A stretch of DNA of 33,236 bases from an uncultured Spartobacteria bacterium (GTDB taxonomy: Bacteria > Verrucomicrobiota > Verrucomicrobiia > Chthoniobacterales > UBA6821), in NCBI GenBank assembly GCA_903826635.1, contig CAIKFI010000064.1, forward strand, positions 1 to 33,236, in the 5' to 3' direction. Below the pieces are notes generated by a model, which saw only the letters and a list, made by a program, of their open reading frames with translations, did no database searches and had not been told where the DNA came from. The position numbers and the translations under genes were made by a program. Below, in pieces: positions 8,200-17,647 of this stretch. Numbering within the stretch: position 1 is the stretch's first letter; every line of letters begins with the position of its first letter.

Positions 8200-8955
8200 T
8201 CAACCGCGCCAGCGCCTGCCCTGGAGAGACTGGAGTGTGAGGAAGAGGCAGAGTGCCGTCATGAGAAGATACCAGACGACCGCCCTGGTATCGTAGAGTC
8301 CCCTTGAGAACTGGGTCATTTGATCGATCGGGGAGAAGGTGATGGTGAGACCCTTCATGAACGTTCCGACCTGTCCCGAAAGAAAGCTCAGCAGTCCCGT
8401 GAAGAAAAAGAGGGCCACGAGGCAAAAGGTCATCACCGCAGCCGAGAGTTGATGCCGGGTCAGCGAGGAGCAGAGACAACCGAGGGATAGGTAAAACATC
8501 CCCATGAGAAAAACGAGTCCGTAAGCCCCGAAGTAAGCCCCCATGGCGCCAGCGGCCTGAAGATGGGTCTGCCACCAAAAGATCAGGAAATAGAGACTGG
8601 TCGGCATCCAGAGAGCGGCATACAGCACGAGTGCCCCGCAGAACTTCGCTAGAACAATCTGGGAGTCCCGGACGGGTGCGGTCATGAGCAATTCAATCGT
8701 TCCCGTGCGGTATTCCTCCGAAAACAGCCGCATGGTCAGCAGGGGAAACAGAAGCAGGAACGAGAACCAGAAGAAGACCGTGTTAAAAAAGGATTCAACT
8801 ACCGTTACCTCGGTGGGGCCGTGGTTCAGGCCCGTGACACCTGCATAAAAATTAAACCCTGTGAGAAGCAGGAGAAAAAAAAGAAGGATCCATGCCATCG
8901 GGGTGAGAAAAGCCGAACTGACCTCCCTTTTCAGTAGTGTCCAGAAGATCCTCAC
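8200..8955 (-). CDS. ABC transporter permease (GldF / ABC-2 type)
   Basis: A 251-residue integral membrane protein with about six hydrophobic segments, starting with KREVSSAFLTPMAWILLFF. It contains EEYRTGTIELLMTAPVRDSQIVLAKF, cited here only in part (EYRTGTIELLMTAPV), the cytoplasmic loop characteristic of ABC-2 permeases of the GldF/NosY group. It should form the membrane channel with the adjacent ATPase. Its start overlaps the ATPase stop by 4 bases, so the two are probably made in fixed ratio. Substrate unknown. Confidence 0.9.
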   Translation of the reverse strand: MRIFWTLLKREVSSAFLTPMAWILLFFLLLLTGFNFYAGVTGLNHGPTEVTVVESFFNTVFFWFSFLLLFPLLTMRLFSEEYRTGTIELLMTAPVRDSQIVLAKFCGALVLYAALWMPTSLYFLIFWWQTHLQAAGAMGAYFGAYGLVFLMGMFYLSLGCLCSSLTRHQLSAAVMTFCLVALFFFTGLLSFLSGQVGTFMKGLTITFSPIDQMTQFSRGLYDTRAVVWYLLMTALCLFLTLQSLQGRRWRG

Positions 8956-9947
8956 GGCTGCATCCTTGGTTGATTCCCAGCAGGAACGTTTTCCCGGATC
9001 GACTGATCGCGTGAAGAGGGGACATAAGAGGTGAAAATTTCCTCAAGGGACATCTCCCGGGCGGAGAGTTCCCGCAGTTTCCAACCGCGCCTCACGGATT
9101 CCTCAAAGATTTCGGCCCGGGGATCGCCACCGTCGGGAATGAGCTCAAAAGTTGCCCAACCCTTGCTCTCGACCAGGAGTGTCGCCTTGCTGACGGAGGA
9201 GAGGGCCTTCAACTCCTCGAGAAGGATAGAGGGGGCTTGCGTGAGGACTTCTAACCTCACCACCCCGGCAAGGGAAACACTGGCGCGTTGGCGCAATTCA
9301 TCAGGCGTTCCGGTTGCCACAATGGAACCTTTGTTGATGATTAGTATCCTGGAGCAGGTGGCCTCGACTTCACTGAGGATGTGGCTTGAGAGTAGGATTG
9401 TATGTCGGGCGGCAAGCCCCTTGATTAAGGTGCGCACTTCCCTGATCTGATTGGGATCGAGTCCGATGGTCGGTTCATCGAGGATCAGGATATCCGGTTC
9501 ATTGACAAGCGCATCAGCCAGCCCCACTCGCTGGCGGTATCCTTTGGAAAGTGTTCCAACGAGTTGTCTTTGGACCTGACTCAATCCGCAGAGTTGCACG
9601 GCATCCTCGACTTTCTCCCTGACTCGACGTGAGCGGACTCCTTTCAGGGAGGCGCGGTATCCGAGGTATTCCCCAACCCTCATCTCGGGATAGAGGGGAA
9701 CATTTTCAGGCAAGTAGCCGACACGCGATCGTGCTTTGAGCGATTCGCTGAAGATATCGAAGCCGGCTATCCTGACCTCTCCGGAGTCTGCGGGTAAATA
9801 GCCGGAGAGAATCTTCATCGTGGTGCTTTTTCCGGCTCCGTTGGGACCGAGAAAACCGACGATTTCACCCGGATCCACCGAGAAGGAAAGGTCCCGAATC
9901 GCAGGGGCGGGGCCGTAGCTTTTGGTGAGTCCTTGGACGGTGATCAT
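8952..9947 (-). CDS. ABC transporter ATP-binding protein (GldA-like)
   Basis: Cytoplasmic ATPase of the ABC-2 exporter encoded downstream. It shows Walker A GPNGAGKST (34-42), the Q-loop region GYLPENVPLY, the signature LSKGYRQ (133-139), Walker B ILILDEP (153-159) and a switch histidine in LSSHIL. At 331 residues it has a C-terminal extension of roughly 100 residues beyond the core, as usual in this group. It is the first gene of a four-gene minus-strand run (ATPase, permease, GldG-like, DUF4340). The gene is divergent from odhA across 183 bases. Confidence 0.93.
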   Translation of the reverse strand: MITVQGLTKSYGPAPAIRDLSFSVDPGEIVGFLGPNGAGKSTTMKILSGYLPADSGEVRIAGFDIFSESLKARSRVGYLPENVPLYPEMRVGEYLGYRASLKGVRSRRVREKVEDAVQLCGLSQVQRQLVGTLSKGYRQRVGLADALVNEPDILILDEPTIGLDPNQIREVRTLIKGLAARHTILLSSHILSEVEATCSRILIINKGSIVATGTPDELRQRASVSLAGVVRLEVLTQAPSILLEELKALSSVSKATLLVESKGWATFELIPDGGDPRAEIFEESVRRGWKLRELSAREMSLEEIFTSYVPSSRDQSIRENVPAGNQPRMQP

Positions 9948-10130
9948 GAGCGATGGTGATTAGCTGATCCTAGACGTGATGTCCCGACGGCGCAAGGAGC
10001 CTAACCTGCTGAAACTGCCAGCTTGCCGATCAAAAATGATCTGTTAAAGATCGAAGTTCTTTTCCCTGCTAAGATTGGCATTCAAACAGCCTAAGCGAAG
10101 CTGGGGAATCGCGATTTTCAATTCATCTTC

Positions 10131-12947
10131 ATGAGCACATCCTTTACTGCGCGCTGGAACGAGGCGTCGATCGACGAAAATTACGAGAAATGGCGTTCTG
10201 ATGCCTCCTCCGTCTCCCAGGACTGGGCATTCTTCTTCGAGGGGTTCGAGCTCGGGTTTGCCCGATATCAAAAAGCGACTGCGAATCCTGCTAAAAGTGA
10301 GGAGGATGCAAAGCGTGCTAACTCCACCACTGGAGGATCTTCATCAAACTCCACGAGTCTGGAAAGCCGAGTGGAGGCGCTTATTTACACTTACCGTACC
10401 CTTGGGCATACGCTCGCCCGCCTGAATCCGCTAAGCGATGAGATTCCTTATCAACCACTTCTGGAGTTGAAGGAATTCGGCCTTACCGAGGCCGATCTTG
10501 ACGAGAGGGTGAGCTCCCGATCCTACAGGGAGGGAACCCCGTTGTTACTTCGTGAAATTGTTTCCGAACTGAAGTCGATCTATTGCAGCACTCTGGGAGT
10601 TGAATACATGCACATCCAGAACCCCCGCATCCGACATTGGGTCCGGGAGAAAGTCGAATCCCGTGCGGGAAAAGTGGACACCGCCACCCCGCATTTCCGG
10701 ATCCTGCGTACCCTGCACAAGGCCGAGAGTTTCGAGAACTTCCTCCACACCACTTATGTCGGTAGTAAACGATTCTCTATCGAAGGAGGTGAGGCGATGC
10801 TTGTTGCCCTCTCCGAGATCCTGCTCCGCTCCCCGGAGCAGGGGGTGAGGGAGATCGTCCTAGGAATGGCCCACCGGGGACGCCTGAATGTCCTTACCAA
10901 CTTCTTGAAAAAGCCGTTTGCGGTCCTCTTTAATGAATTTAGCGACAAGTATGATCCCGACCTGGGGGAAGCAAGCGGGGACGTCAAGTATCACCTTGGT
11001 TACCAGACAACCCGCCGCAACGAGAATGGTGATGAGGTCGAGGTCTACCTGGCTGCCAACCCAAGTCATCTTGAGGCGGTTGACCCCGTTGTCCTAGGGA
11101 AAGCAAGGGCCCGCCAGAGGATTTTAGAGGATACCATTGAGCGCCGGAAGGTCGTGCCCATCCTGATCCACGGGGACGCAGCGTTCCCCGGGCAGGGGAT
11201 CGTGGCCGAGTGTTTCAATCTCTCCCAGCTTCCCGGTTACAAGGTCGGCGGTACCGTCCACCTCATCGTGAACAACCAGATCGGGTTCACGACCCTTCCC
11301 GCTGATTCCCGCTCCACCCTCTACTGCACCGAGATTGCCAAGACCGTCGAGGCCCCTGTTTTCCATGTGAACGGGGACGATCCGATCGCTGTTGCCGAAG
11401 CCGCCCGCATCGCATTGGCCTTCAGGCAGGAATTCGGACGGGATGTCGTCGTCGATATCGTCTGCTACCGCCGATACGGACATAATGAGGGTGACGAACC
11501 GCTCTTTACGCAACCTGACCTCTACAAGGTCATCAGAGCCCATAAGCGCCCGAGTGAGATCTTCCTCAAACGGGCGATCGAGATTGGAACCCTCACTCAA
11601 GAAGTGTTCGATGCCAGTTGGAAGAAATCACAATCCCAACTTGAGTCCGCTCTTGCCGAAATGAAAAAGGGGATCGATACCGACGTGAAGGCCAATCAGA
11701 AGGCCTTTGTCGGCTCCACGGCTGTCTTCCAGCCACCCTATTCCTTCAAGACGGTGAAGACCGGTATCAGCGAGAAGACCCTGAAGACCATCGTGGATGG
11801 CCTTACAACAGTTCCCTCCGACTTCCGCATCCTCCCGAAAGTCCGCAAGACCATCCTTGAGCGCAGACGAGAAGTTTTTGAGAAGGGAAGGGGATACGAC
11901 TGGGCCTTCGGTGAGGCTCTTGCCTTTGGATCGCTGATGCTTGAGGGGATCCCGATCCGTCTCTCGGGACAGGATAGTCGCCGTGGCACATTCAGCCACC
12001 GGCACTCCGTGTTTTACGACGAGGTGAACCGCGAGCGCTACATCCCCCTGCAACATCTCTCTCCCGATCAGGCCCGATTCTGCGTTTACAACAGCCCCCT
12101 CTCAGAGGCGGCTGTTCTTGGTTTCGACTATGGCTATTCGATGGATTATCCCAAGATGCTCTGCATGTGGGAGGCTCAGTTCGGCGATTTTGCCAATGGG
12201 GCCCAGGTCATCATTGACCAGTTCATCGCCTCGGGAGAGACCAAATGGCTGAGACCAAGTTCGCTGGTCCTGTTACTGCCCCACGGCTACGAGGGGCAGG
12301 GGCCCGAGCACTCCAGCGCCCGTCTGGAACGCTTCCTGCAACTCTGCGCTGACGAGAACATGGAGGTCTGTAATCTGACCACTCCGGCCCAGTATTTCCA
12401 TGTCCTCCGCAGACAGATGTTTCGTGATTTTCGCAAGCCGCTCATCATCATGACACCGAAGAGCCTTCTCCGCTCGGAGGCCGCCGTTTCGACTTCGGAA
12501 GATTTCATTGAGGGGGAATTCCACGAGATCCTGGAGGGGCCAAAAGCCGCTGATCCAGCCAAAGTCGAGCGCCTGATCCTCTGCACCGGCAAGGTCTACT
12601 ACGATCTCCAAGCATATCGTGAAAAGAACGCTTGGAGCGACCGCTCGGCGATCGTCCGACTCGAGCAGATCTATCCGCTCCACGAAGAAGAACTCCGTAA
12701 GGTCACCGCTCCCTATGTCCATGCCAAGGACATCGTCTGGTGTCAGGAAGAGCCAGAAAACATGGGCTCCTGGCATCACCTCCTCCCCAAACTCATGAGG
12801 TTCTTCGGCCGCACGATCAGCTATGCGGGACGTGATCAGGACGCCAGCACCGCGGTCGGCACGACCGCAGCCCATAAGAACGAGCAGGCTGCGCTGATTG
12901 CACAGGCCTTCGGGGATTCCAACTCATCGAGAAAATTTTCTCACTAA
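10131..12947 (+). CDS. sucA: 2-oxoglutarate dehydrogenase E1 component
   Basis: Thiamine-diphosphate-dependent decarboxylase of the TCA-cycle 2-oxoglutarate dehydrogenase complex. It decarboxylates 2-oxoglutarate and passes the succinyl group to the lipoyl arm of the E2 encoded next. The 938-residue length is standard. The N-terminal helix that docks to E2 is present (about residues 17-40, ENYEKWRSD...[12 protein letters not shown]). The catalytic core has RGRLNVL, the ThDP region with VNGDDPIAV (about 413-421) and [10 protein letters not shown], and the C-terminal transketolase-like part with [20 protein letters not shown]. There is no fused E2 domain, unlike actinobacterial OdhA. The ATG at 10131 has no obvious Shine-Dalgarno sequence. 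The E2 gene begins 16 bases after its stop. Confidence 0.97.
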   Translation: MSTSFTARWNEASIDENYEKWRSDASSVSQDWAFFFEGFELGFARYQKATANPAKSEEDAKRANSTTGGSSSNSTSLESRVEALIYTYRTLGHTLARLNPLSDEIPYQPLLELKEFGLTEADLDERVSSRSYREGTPLLLREIVSELKSIYCSTLGVEYMHIQNPRIRHWVREKVESRAGKVDTATPHFRILRTLHKAESFENFLHTTYVGSKRFSIEGGEAMLVALSEILLRSPEQGVREIVLGMAHRGRLNVLTNFLKKPFAVLFNEFSDKYDPDLGEASGDVKYHLGYQTTRRNENGDEVEVYLAANPSHLEAVDPVVLGKARARQRILEDTIERRKVVPILIHGDAAFPGQGIVAECFNLSQLPGYKVGGTVHLIVNNQIGFTTLPADSRSTLYCTEIAKTVEAPVFHVNGDDPIAVAEAARIALAFRQEFGRDVVVDIVCYRRYGHNEGDEPLFTQPDLYKVIRAHKRPSEIFLKRAIEIGTLTQEVFDASWKKSQSQLESALAEMKKGIDTDVKANQKAFVGSTAVFQPPYSFKTVKTGISEKTLKTIVDGLTTVPSDFRILPKVRKTILERRREVFEKGRGYDWAFGEALAFGSLMLEGIPIRLSGQDSRRGTFSHRHSVFYDEVNRERYIPLQHLSPDQARFCVYNSPLSEAAVLGFDYGYSMDYPKMLCMWEAQFGDFANGAQVIIDQFIASGETKWLRPSSLVLLLPHGYEGQGPEHSSARLERFLQLCADENMEVCNLTTPAQYFHVLRRQMFRDFRKPLIIMTPKSLLRSEAAVSTSEDFIEGEFHEILEGPKAADPAKVERLILCTGKVYYDLQAYREKNAWSDRSAIVRLEQIYPLHEEELRKVTAPYVHAKDIVWCQEEPENMGSWHHLLPKLMRFFGRTISYAGRDQDASTAVGTTAAHKNEQAALIAQAFGDSNSSRKFSH

Positions 12948-12963
12948 CCCAAAAATTCCCATC

Positions 12964-14055
12964 ATGAGCATTGCTGTCACTGTTCCCGCTGTCGGAGAAT
13001 CCATCACCTCCGGAGTCCTCTCCGCATGGCATAAGAAAGACGGCGACCATGTCGCCGTGGGCGATCTCCTCTTCACCCTCGATACCGACAAGGTCTCCTC
13101 GGAGGTCACGGCCCTCGAAGCGGGAGTATTGAAAATCAAGGTTGCCGAAGGTTCCGAGGTTCCAATTGGTTCGACCGTTGCTGAGATCGAAGTGGGAGCG
13201 GCGCCGAAAAAGGCTGAAGTCGAAAGCTCGAAGGAGGAAGTTGCTGAGGTTTTTCCCGAAGTCCCAGCTCCAAAAGCGGAGGCCCCCGAGCCTGTGGCTA
13301 TTTCTTCGCAAGCGCCGATTGCCCATTCCCCATCCCCCGCGCTAAAGGCTCAGCCCGAAGGGCGCGTCACCCGCCGCAAGTTGACACCTCTCCGTCGTAA
13401 GATCGCACTGCAACTCGTGAATGCGCAGCAGACGGCCGCAATCCTCACGACTTTCAACGAGGTTGATATGAGCGCCATCATGGGGCTCCGCAAGGATGTT
13501 CAGGAGGGTTTTCAGGAAAAATACGGGGTGAAGCTCGGTTTCATGTCCTTCTTCATCAAGGCAGTCGTGGAGGCCCTTCAGGTCATTCCCCAGATCAATG
13601 CCCAACTCGAGGGAGATGAACTTATTGAGAACCACTACTTCGACATCGGCGTCGCCGTGGGGACGGAGAAGGGATTGATGGTTCCTGTCCTGCGTGATTG
13701 CGAGAAACTCTCTCTTGCCGGCATCGAGAAGGAACTCCTTGGATTTGCGGTCAAGGCCCGCGAGGGAAAGATCGCCCTCTCCGACCTTCAGGGCGGCTGC
13801 TTCACCATCTCCAATGGCGGTGTTTACGGATCACTCCTCAGCACGCCGATCCTCAATCCTCCTCAGAGCGGCATCCTTGGCATGCATAAGATCCAGGAGC
13901 GTCCCGTCGCCATCGATGGCAAGGTGGTCATCCGCCCCATGATGTATCTGGCGCTTTCCTATGACCACCGTGTCGTTGACGGGAAGGAGGCCGTAACCTT
14001 CCTGATCAAGGTCAAGGAAGCGCTCGAGAATCCGGTGCGCTTGTTCCTTGACTGA
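12964..14055 (+). CDS. sucB: Dihydrolipoyllysine succinyltransferase (E2) without E3-binding domain
   Basis: Core of the 2-oxoglutarate dehydrogenase complex; transfers succinyl from the lipoyl arm to CoA. An N-terminal lipoyl domain (1-78) carries the modified lysine in DTDKVSSEV (Lys43). An Ala/Pro/Glu-rich linker (about 79-133) leads straight into the catalytic domain, which starts at [12 protein letters not shown] and ends with the active-site SYDHRVVDG (His335, Asp339). The peripheral-subunit-binding domain that normally lies between them and recruits E3 is absent. At 363 residues the protein is about 40 shorter than E. coli SucB. The frame is continuous, so this is not a simple frameshift. 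The start [13 protein letters not shown] matches the family; the frame is open further upstream but that part overlaps sucA. Confidence 0.96.
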   Translation: MSIAVTVPAVGESITSGVLSAWHKKDGDHVAVGDLLFTLDTDKVSSEVTALEAGVLKIKVAEGSEVPIGSTVAEIEVGAAPKKAEVESSKEEVAEVFPEVPAPKAEAPEPVAISSQAPIAHSPSPALKAQPEGRVTRRKLTPLRRKIALQLVNAQQTAAILTTFNEVDMSAIMGLRKDVQEGFQEKYGVKLGFMSFFIKAVVEALQVIPQINAQLEGDELIENHYFDIGVAVGTEKGLMVPVLRDCEKLSLAGIEKELLGFAVKAREGKIALSDLQGGCFTISNGGVYGSLLSTPILNPPQSGILGMHKIQERPVAIDGKVVIRPMMYLALSYDHRVVDGKEAVTFLIKVKEALENPVRLFLD

Positions 14056-14056
14056 G

Positions 14057-14080
14057 GAAAAAGGCTGGACTGACTTTTTC
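14057..14080. terminator. Possible weak hairpin after sucB
   Basis: GAAAAAG (14057-14063) pairs with CTTTTTC (14074-14080) around a 10-base loop, just after the sucB stop and between convergent genes. The stem is A/T-rich and weak, and no long T-run follows, so this is only a candidate. Confidence 0.2.
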
Positions 14081-14127
14081 GGGTTGTTGTTGCCCCGCAC
14101 ATCCCGACTTAGACCTCGGATTTAGAC

Positions 14128-15138
14128 TTATTGGGAAGCTTTACCCTTTGACCTTTTGGCCTTGTGCGTGGACGGGGAAGACGAAGCGGAAGGAGATGCT
14201 GGAGTTGGAGCCGGATTCTTGATCTCAAGTGCCAGGAGTTCGTCCATGGTAACAAACTTGTAGCCCTTTGCCAGCAGTGCGTCGAGTGTTGCCGGCATTG
14301 CTTCAATGGTTCCCTTGTGAATGTCATGGGAGAGGATGATGGCGCCCGGTTTGACACCACTGCTCCCTTTCCATCCAGAGAGAATCCTTTCTGAAACAAC
14401 CTTGGATCCTGGATTCTTCCAATCGAAGGGGTCCACAGACCAAAGGATCACTTTCATTCCATACTCCTTCTCGATGGCGCGGCTGAGCCTTGGACTGGTG
14501 GCCCCATAGGGCGGACGCATGATGACGGGGGCTTTGCCAATCGTCTGTTTGATGAGATCGGAGGTGTCCGCCAACTGGTGCCTGAGTCCACCTTCGGCAA
14601 GTTTGTTAAGAGGAGGGTGGTCCCAGCTATGGTTTCCGATCTGATGACCTTCCGACACTGCACGCACAAGGATTTCAGGATGTTCTTGAACTCGCTGACC
14701 AAGAACAAAGAAGGTGGCGTGGATCTTTCGTTCCTTGAGAATGTCTAGCAAACGAGGAGTTAGTTTGGCATCAGGTCCGTCATCAAAAGTCATGGCAATG
14801 TAAGGGCCGTCGACCCTGATGGAGGAGTAACTGCTCCGCTCACCAGGTTGATCTGCCGGACGCTGTGGCGTCTGCATCACCAAGGTTTGATACTGATTCT
14901 GCGGCGTTGATGATTGTAAGGAGGATTTGGTGGGAGAGTTGGAGGGTGAATTGGTGATCGTGGCAACCTGATGATTAGAAATCAATTCGGGTGAGGCTGA
15001 AGGAGTGAGTGATTGCATTGTCCCGGTTGCGGAGGCAGGTGAAGGGGATGGTTCGGCTGTTATTTTGGGGAGGAACCCCAGGAACAGAGAGAGTGCAATC
15101 TTTGGAATCGGATAATAGGTAAAAAATCGTCGAAACAT
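14128..15138 (-). CDS. Secreted polysaccharide deacetylase (NodB homology domain)
   Basis: Carbohydrate esterase family 4 enzyme that removes acetyl groups from peptidoglycan, chitin-like or other N-acetylated glycans outside the cytoplasm. It has an N-terminal hydrophobic signal (about residues 10-28), a Ser/Pro/Thr-rich linker (about 29-108), and the NodB domain. The CE4 motifs are all there: TFDDGPD (117-123), the metal-binding HSWDH (170-174), RPPYG, DPFDW and LSHDIH. The C-terminus is Ser/Pro/Lys-rich (KAKRSKGKASQ), possibly for wall or LPS contact. I chose ATG 15138 since it places a normal signal peptide at the N-terminus; the frame extends to 15186. It lies downstream of the LysR gene but a likely terminator separates them. 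Confidence 0.92.
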   Translation of the reverse strand: MFRRFFTYYPIPKIALSLFLGFLPKITAEPSPSPASATGTMQSLTPSASPELISNHQVATITNSPSNSPTKSSLQSSTPQNQYQTLVMQTPQRPADQPGERSSYSSIRVDGPYIAMTFDDGPDAKLTPRLLDILKERKIHATFFVLGQRVQEHPEILVRAVSEGHQIGNHSWDHPPLNKLAEGGLRHQLADTSDLIKQTIGKAPVIMRPPYGATSPRLSRAIEKEYGMKVILWSVDPFDWKNPGSKVVSERILSGWKGSSGVKPGAIILSHDIHKGTIEAMPATLDALLAKGYKFVTMDELLALEIKNPAPTPASPSASSSPSTHKAKRSKGKASQ

Positions 15139-15236
15139 GGTTTTTAAGAACCTGACACAAATTCTAAAAGATGCACACGAGATCATCTGAAAAAATCATG
15201 GAATCCGTGATTTCCTTAGGATTCGACCCCAGGATG

Positions 15237-15273
15237 AAAAATCGAGGGATCAGGGTCCTCTCACCGTCGATTT
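15237..15273 (-). terminator. Probable Rho-independent terminator of the LysR gene
   Basis: Read on the minus strand, AAATCGA (plus 15267-15273) pairs with TCGATTT (plus 15239-15245). An inner GAG-GGA/TCC-CTC pairing can form an alternative stem. The stem runs into five Ts (plus 15237-15241). It begins 7 bases after the LysR stop codon. Confidence 0.45.
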
Positions 15274-15279
15274 GCCCCT

Positions 15280-16179
15280 CTAGTCTTGGATCAGGGCCTT
15301 GGCCCTGGGGGAAAGAAGGCTGAGAAATTCCAGAAGTGAGGCTTTTTCGGGAAGAGGTCTTCTTGTAATCGCTCCCATAGGTCGCCAGAGACGTTCGGCC
15401 GTGATCTGGCGCGAGAGGATCACTCCCTGTTTGATCTCCTGGCGTGCCGATGTCTCGGGGATGATCGCAAGAGCCTGTTCCGCTTCAACCGCCGCCTTGA
15501 CGGTCTCGATATTTTCAAATTCGGCCAGGTAGGAAATCTTGATGGCCTCTTTTTTAAACACTTTGTCCAGATGCTGTCGGGTAGGAATATCGGGAGTCAG
15601 TCCAACGAACCGGTGGCCTTCCAGTTGAGCGATTTCAATCGGACGTTTTCCCTTTAACTGGTGGTTTTGAGACATGATCAGCACCAATCTTTCCTTCCAG
15701 AGGGTGATGGCACGAAGGCCCGGGCGTGCTTTTGGATAGGCGACAAGCCCAAGATCCGCCCGCCCATCCTCAACGGCATCATAAATCTCCTCCGCCTTGC
15801 GGTAATCCACCAGCACCTCGACTCCGGGATGAGCCTTGCGAAATTGCTTGAGCAGAGGAGGAAGGTTATGAAGGGCAATGCTGATGACGCTTGCGATGCG
15901 GAGTTGTCCGCTTAATTCCCCCCTGGCAATCTTAAAACGTGTGCCGAGGCTATCCAAACGCGCCAAAATATCACGGCAAGCCTCAAGGTAGACAAGACCT
16001 TCAGGTGTGAGTGTGAAGCTCCCGTTGCTCCTGTCGATAAGAGGAACTCCAAATCGTTTTTCGACCGATCGGATTTGCTGACTGACAGCGCTTTGAGTGA
16101 TGCCGCTGGCCTCCGCGGCACGTGAGAAGCTGCCGGTGTCGCATAGGTCACAGAAGACCTTGAAGCCCTCAAGTTGCAT
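15280..16179 (-). CDS. LysR-family transcriptional regulator
   Basis: A 299-residue regulator with an N-terminal winged HTH (residues 1-60; FSRAAEASGITQSAVSQQIRSVEKRFG) and a LysR substrate-binding domain (about 88-290). LysR proteins act as tetramers and usually control a divergently transcribed gene. Here the divergent gene is the YggS-type protein, 61 bases away, with nested inverted repeats in the gap. The effector and the true target are unknown. It may also act on the nearby dehydrogenase or deacetylase genes, but nothing in the sequence proves this. Confidence 0.93.
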   Translation of the reverse strand: MQLEGFKVFCDLCDTGSFSRAAEASGITQSAVSQQIRSVEKRFGVPLIDRSNGSFTLTPEGLVYLEACRDILARLDSLGTRFKIARGELSGQLRIASVISIALHNLPPLLKQFRKAHPGVEVLVDYRKAEEIYDAVEDGRADLGLVAYPKARPGLRAITLWKERLVLIMSQNHQLKGKRPIEIAQLEGHRFVGLTPDIPTRQHLDKVFKKEAIKISYLAEFENIETVKAAVEAEQALAIIPETSARQEIKQGVILSRQITAERLWRPMGAITRRPLPEKASLLEFLSLLSPRAKALIQD

Positions 16180-16198
16180 GATTGAGAATCTGTAGGCA

Positions 16199-16220
16199 GA
16201 CTCCCTTTAGAGTCCAAGGG
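16199..16220. promoter_or_regulatory. Nested inverted repeats between the LysR and yggS genes, candidate operator
   Basis: GACTC-6-GAGTC (16199-16214) overlaps CCCTT-8-AAGGG (16203-16220) in the 61-base divergent gap. LysR regulators commonly bind dyad sequences here. Function is inferred from position and symmetry. Confidence 0.35.
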
Positions 16221-16240
16221 AAAAAACCTTTTCACACCAG

Positions 16241-16963
16241 ATGATCCATCCCTCCATACCAACGAACCTTCAGATAATCCGAGAACGCATTGAAGCAGCG
16301 GCTCGGCGTTCAGGTCGTGATCCGCGTGAGATCGAACTGGTAGCTGTTTCAAAAAAACACCCGCCAGAGCAGATACGGGAAGCCTGGGATTCGGGTCAGG
16401 AACTTTTCGGAGAGAGTCGGGTTCAGGAGGCCCTGGTAAAAATCCCTCTACTTCCTTCAAACTTGCGGTGGCATTTCATTGGACATCTCCAATCCAATAA
16501 GATCCGGAAGATGCTTCCCCTTTTTGAATTGATCCACGGGGTTGACCAACTCCAGACGGCTCGTGATCTTGATCGGATCGGCGGTGAGTTGGGGATGCTT
16601 CCCCGCGTCCTTCTCGAGGTCAATATCTCTGGGGAGCCCAGCAAAAAGGGATTTGACCCGAAGGCTCTGGAACAAATCATCGAAGAAATGTTGTCGATGC
16701 CCCGGTTGCAGGTGGAGGGTCTCATGACGATGGCCCCCTTGGCCGGGGAGGCGGAGTCTTCACGCCCCTATTTTTCGGGATTACGCGACCTGCGCGATCA
16801 GTTGGCACAAAAGACAGGCATTCCGCTTGCCACTCTATCCATGGGAATGAGCGGTGATTTTGAGATTGCCGTCGAGGAGGGAGCCACGCTTTGCAGGGTT
16901 GGATCGTCCATATTCGGAGAACTTTTAAGAAATGAAAAATTCCCGCTAATAGAAAATTTCTAG
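16241..16963 (+). CDS. yggS: YggS/PLPBP-family pyridoxal-phosphate homeostasis protein
   Basis: A single-domain, alanine-racemase-fold protein that binds pyridoxal 5'-phosphate and helps keep its free level low; no catalytic activity is firmly known for the family. The 240-residue length fits. The PLP lysine lies in LVAVSKKHP (Lys38). FGESRVQEA, WHFIGHLQSNK, LLEVNISGEPSK, GLMTMAP and LSMGMSGDFE(I)A are family signatures, and RVGSSIFGE closes the PLP phosphate site. The start at 16241 is the usual one although no Shine-Dalgarno sequence is visible. It is divergent from the LysR gene. Confidence 0.95.
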   Translation: MIHPSIPTNLQIIRERIEAAARRSGRDPREIELVAVSKKHPPEQIREAWDSGQELFGESRVQEALVKIPLLPSNLRWHFIGHLQSNKIRKMLPLFELIHGVDQLQTARDLDRIGGELGMLPRVLLEVNISGEPSKKGFDPKALEQIIEEMLSMPRLQVEGLMTMAPLAGEAESSRPYFSGLRDLRDQLAQKTGIPLATLSMGMSGDFEIAVEEGATLCRVGSSIFGELLRNEKFPLIENF

Positions 16964-16999
16964 AGCCAAAAACGTTGAACTACGCTAGATATTGTGGTC

Positions 17000-17629
17000 A
17001 TGTCCGACTTTCAAGACACCCATGATGAGCTGTTGGATCTCGAGGAGACTCCATCGGCAGAAGAACTTCAAAATCAGGTCAAGCGCGCCCAATCAGAGCT
17101 TCTTGAGTTACGGCAGAGGCAGGATCAAATCGAGAAGGAAAAGACACGACTTGAGGAGTTGACCCGCAAGCAGGACGATCTGGAACGCGGGCGCAACGAA
17201 ATGGTCGATAAATTGGCTCGCGCCATCATTCTCGTCCAGCGCGAGACCGAGGAGGCCCAACGCCGTCTTGAGCAACTCAATAACATTCAGGATGTCTTTG
17301 CGGAGCATCTTCACAATCTCGAGGCAATCGATACAAAGTCATGGGTTGGTCGGGATCTCTCGCGTGAGTTGACTCGCTCGCTTGGGACGGTCGATGAGGC
17401 ACGGTCCGCTTATGCTCGCTTGCAGGCCAAAATCACTTCCTCCGCAAAATTAGACGATGGCTTGACCTACGAAGACGGTTCGTTGGGATCGGTCTTTTCA
17501 GACCTTGGCGATCAAGGCTTTTCCTATTGGTTGAGGAACGGATTGGCATTCACCCTCCCCCTGCTCATTCTCGGCACTTTTGCACTGATGATCTGGGCGT
17601 GGCATCTGATGACTGCATCTCCCAAGTAA
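17000..17629 (+). CDS. Coiled-coil protein with C-terminal membrane anchor, unknown function
   Basis: I do not recognise this 209-residue protein. Residues 18-110 are a charged, heptad-rich coiled coil (for example QNQVKRAQSELLELRQRQ). A less charged region follows, then one membrane helix near the C-terminus (about 180-202, LAFTLPLLILGTFALMIWAW) and a very short tail. This is a tail-anchored layout, with the coiled coil in the cytoplasm if inserted that way. ATG 17000 is preferred over GTG 16994. It begins 36 bases after yggS and is followed 18 bases later by a second coiled-coil, tail-anchored protein. The pair may form a heteromeric membrane assembly; that is inference. Confidence 0.75.
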   Translation: MSDFQDTHDELLDLEETPSAEELQNQVKRAQSELLELRQRQDQIEKEKTRLEELTRKQDDLERGRNEMVDKLARAIILVQRETEEAQRRLEQLNNIQDVFAEHLHNLEAIDTKSWVGRDLSRELTRSLGTVDEARSAYARLQAKITSSAKLDDGLTYEDGSLGSVFSDLGDQGFSYWLRNGLAFTLPLLILGTFALMIWAWHLMTASPK

Positions 17630-17647
17630 TCGACATTGAAACGGAAC

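Noticed and set aside
10021-10130. Repeated GATC sequences before sucA as a possible regulatory element
   Set aside because: Short and common; no clear symmetry, promoter spacing or riboswitch fold could be made out.
11124-11600. Minus-strand frames inside sucA
   Set aside because: Opposite a conserved enzyme gene, no start signal and no known motif.
12898-12963. Upstream extension of sucB
   Set aside because: Overlaps the sucA end and precedes the conserved N-terminus [13 protein letters not shown]; not part of the family.
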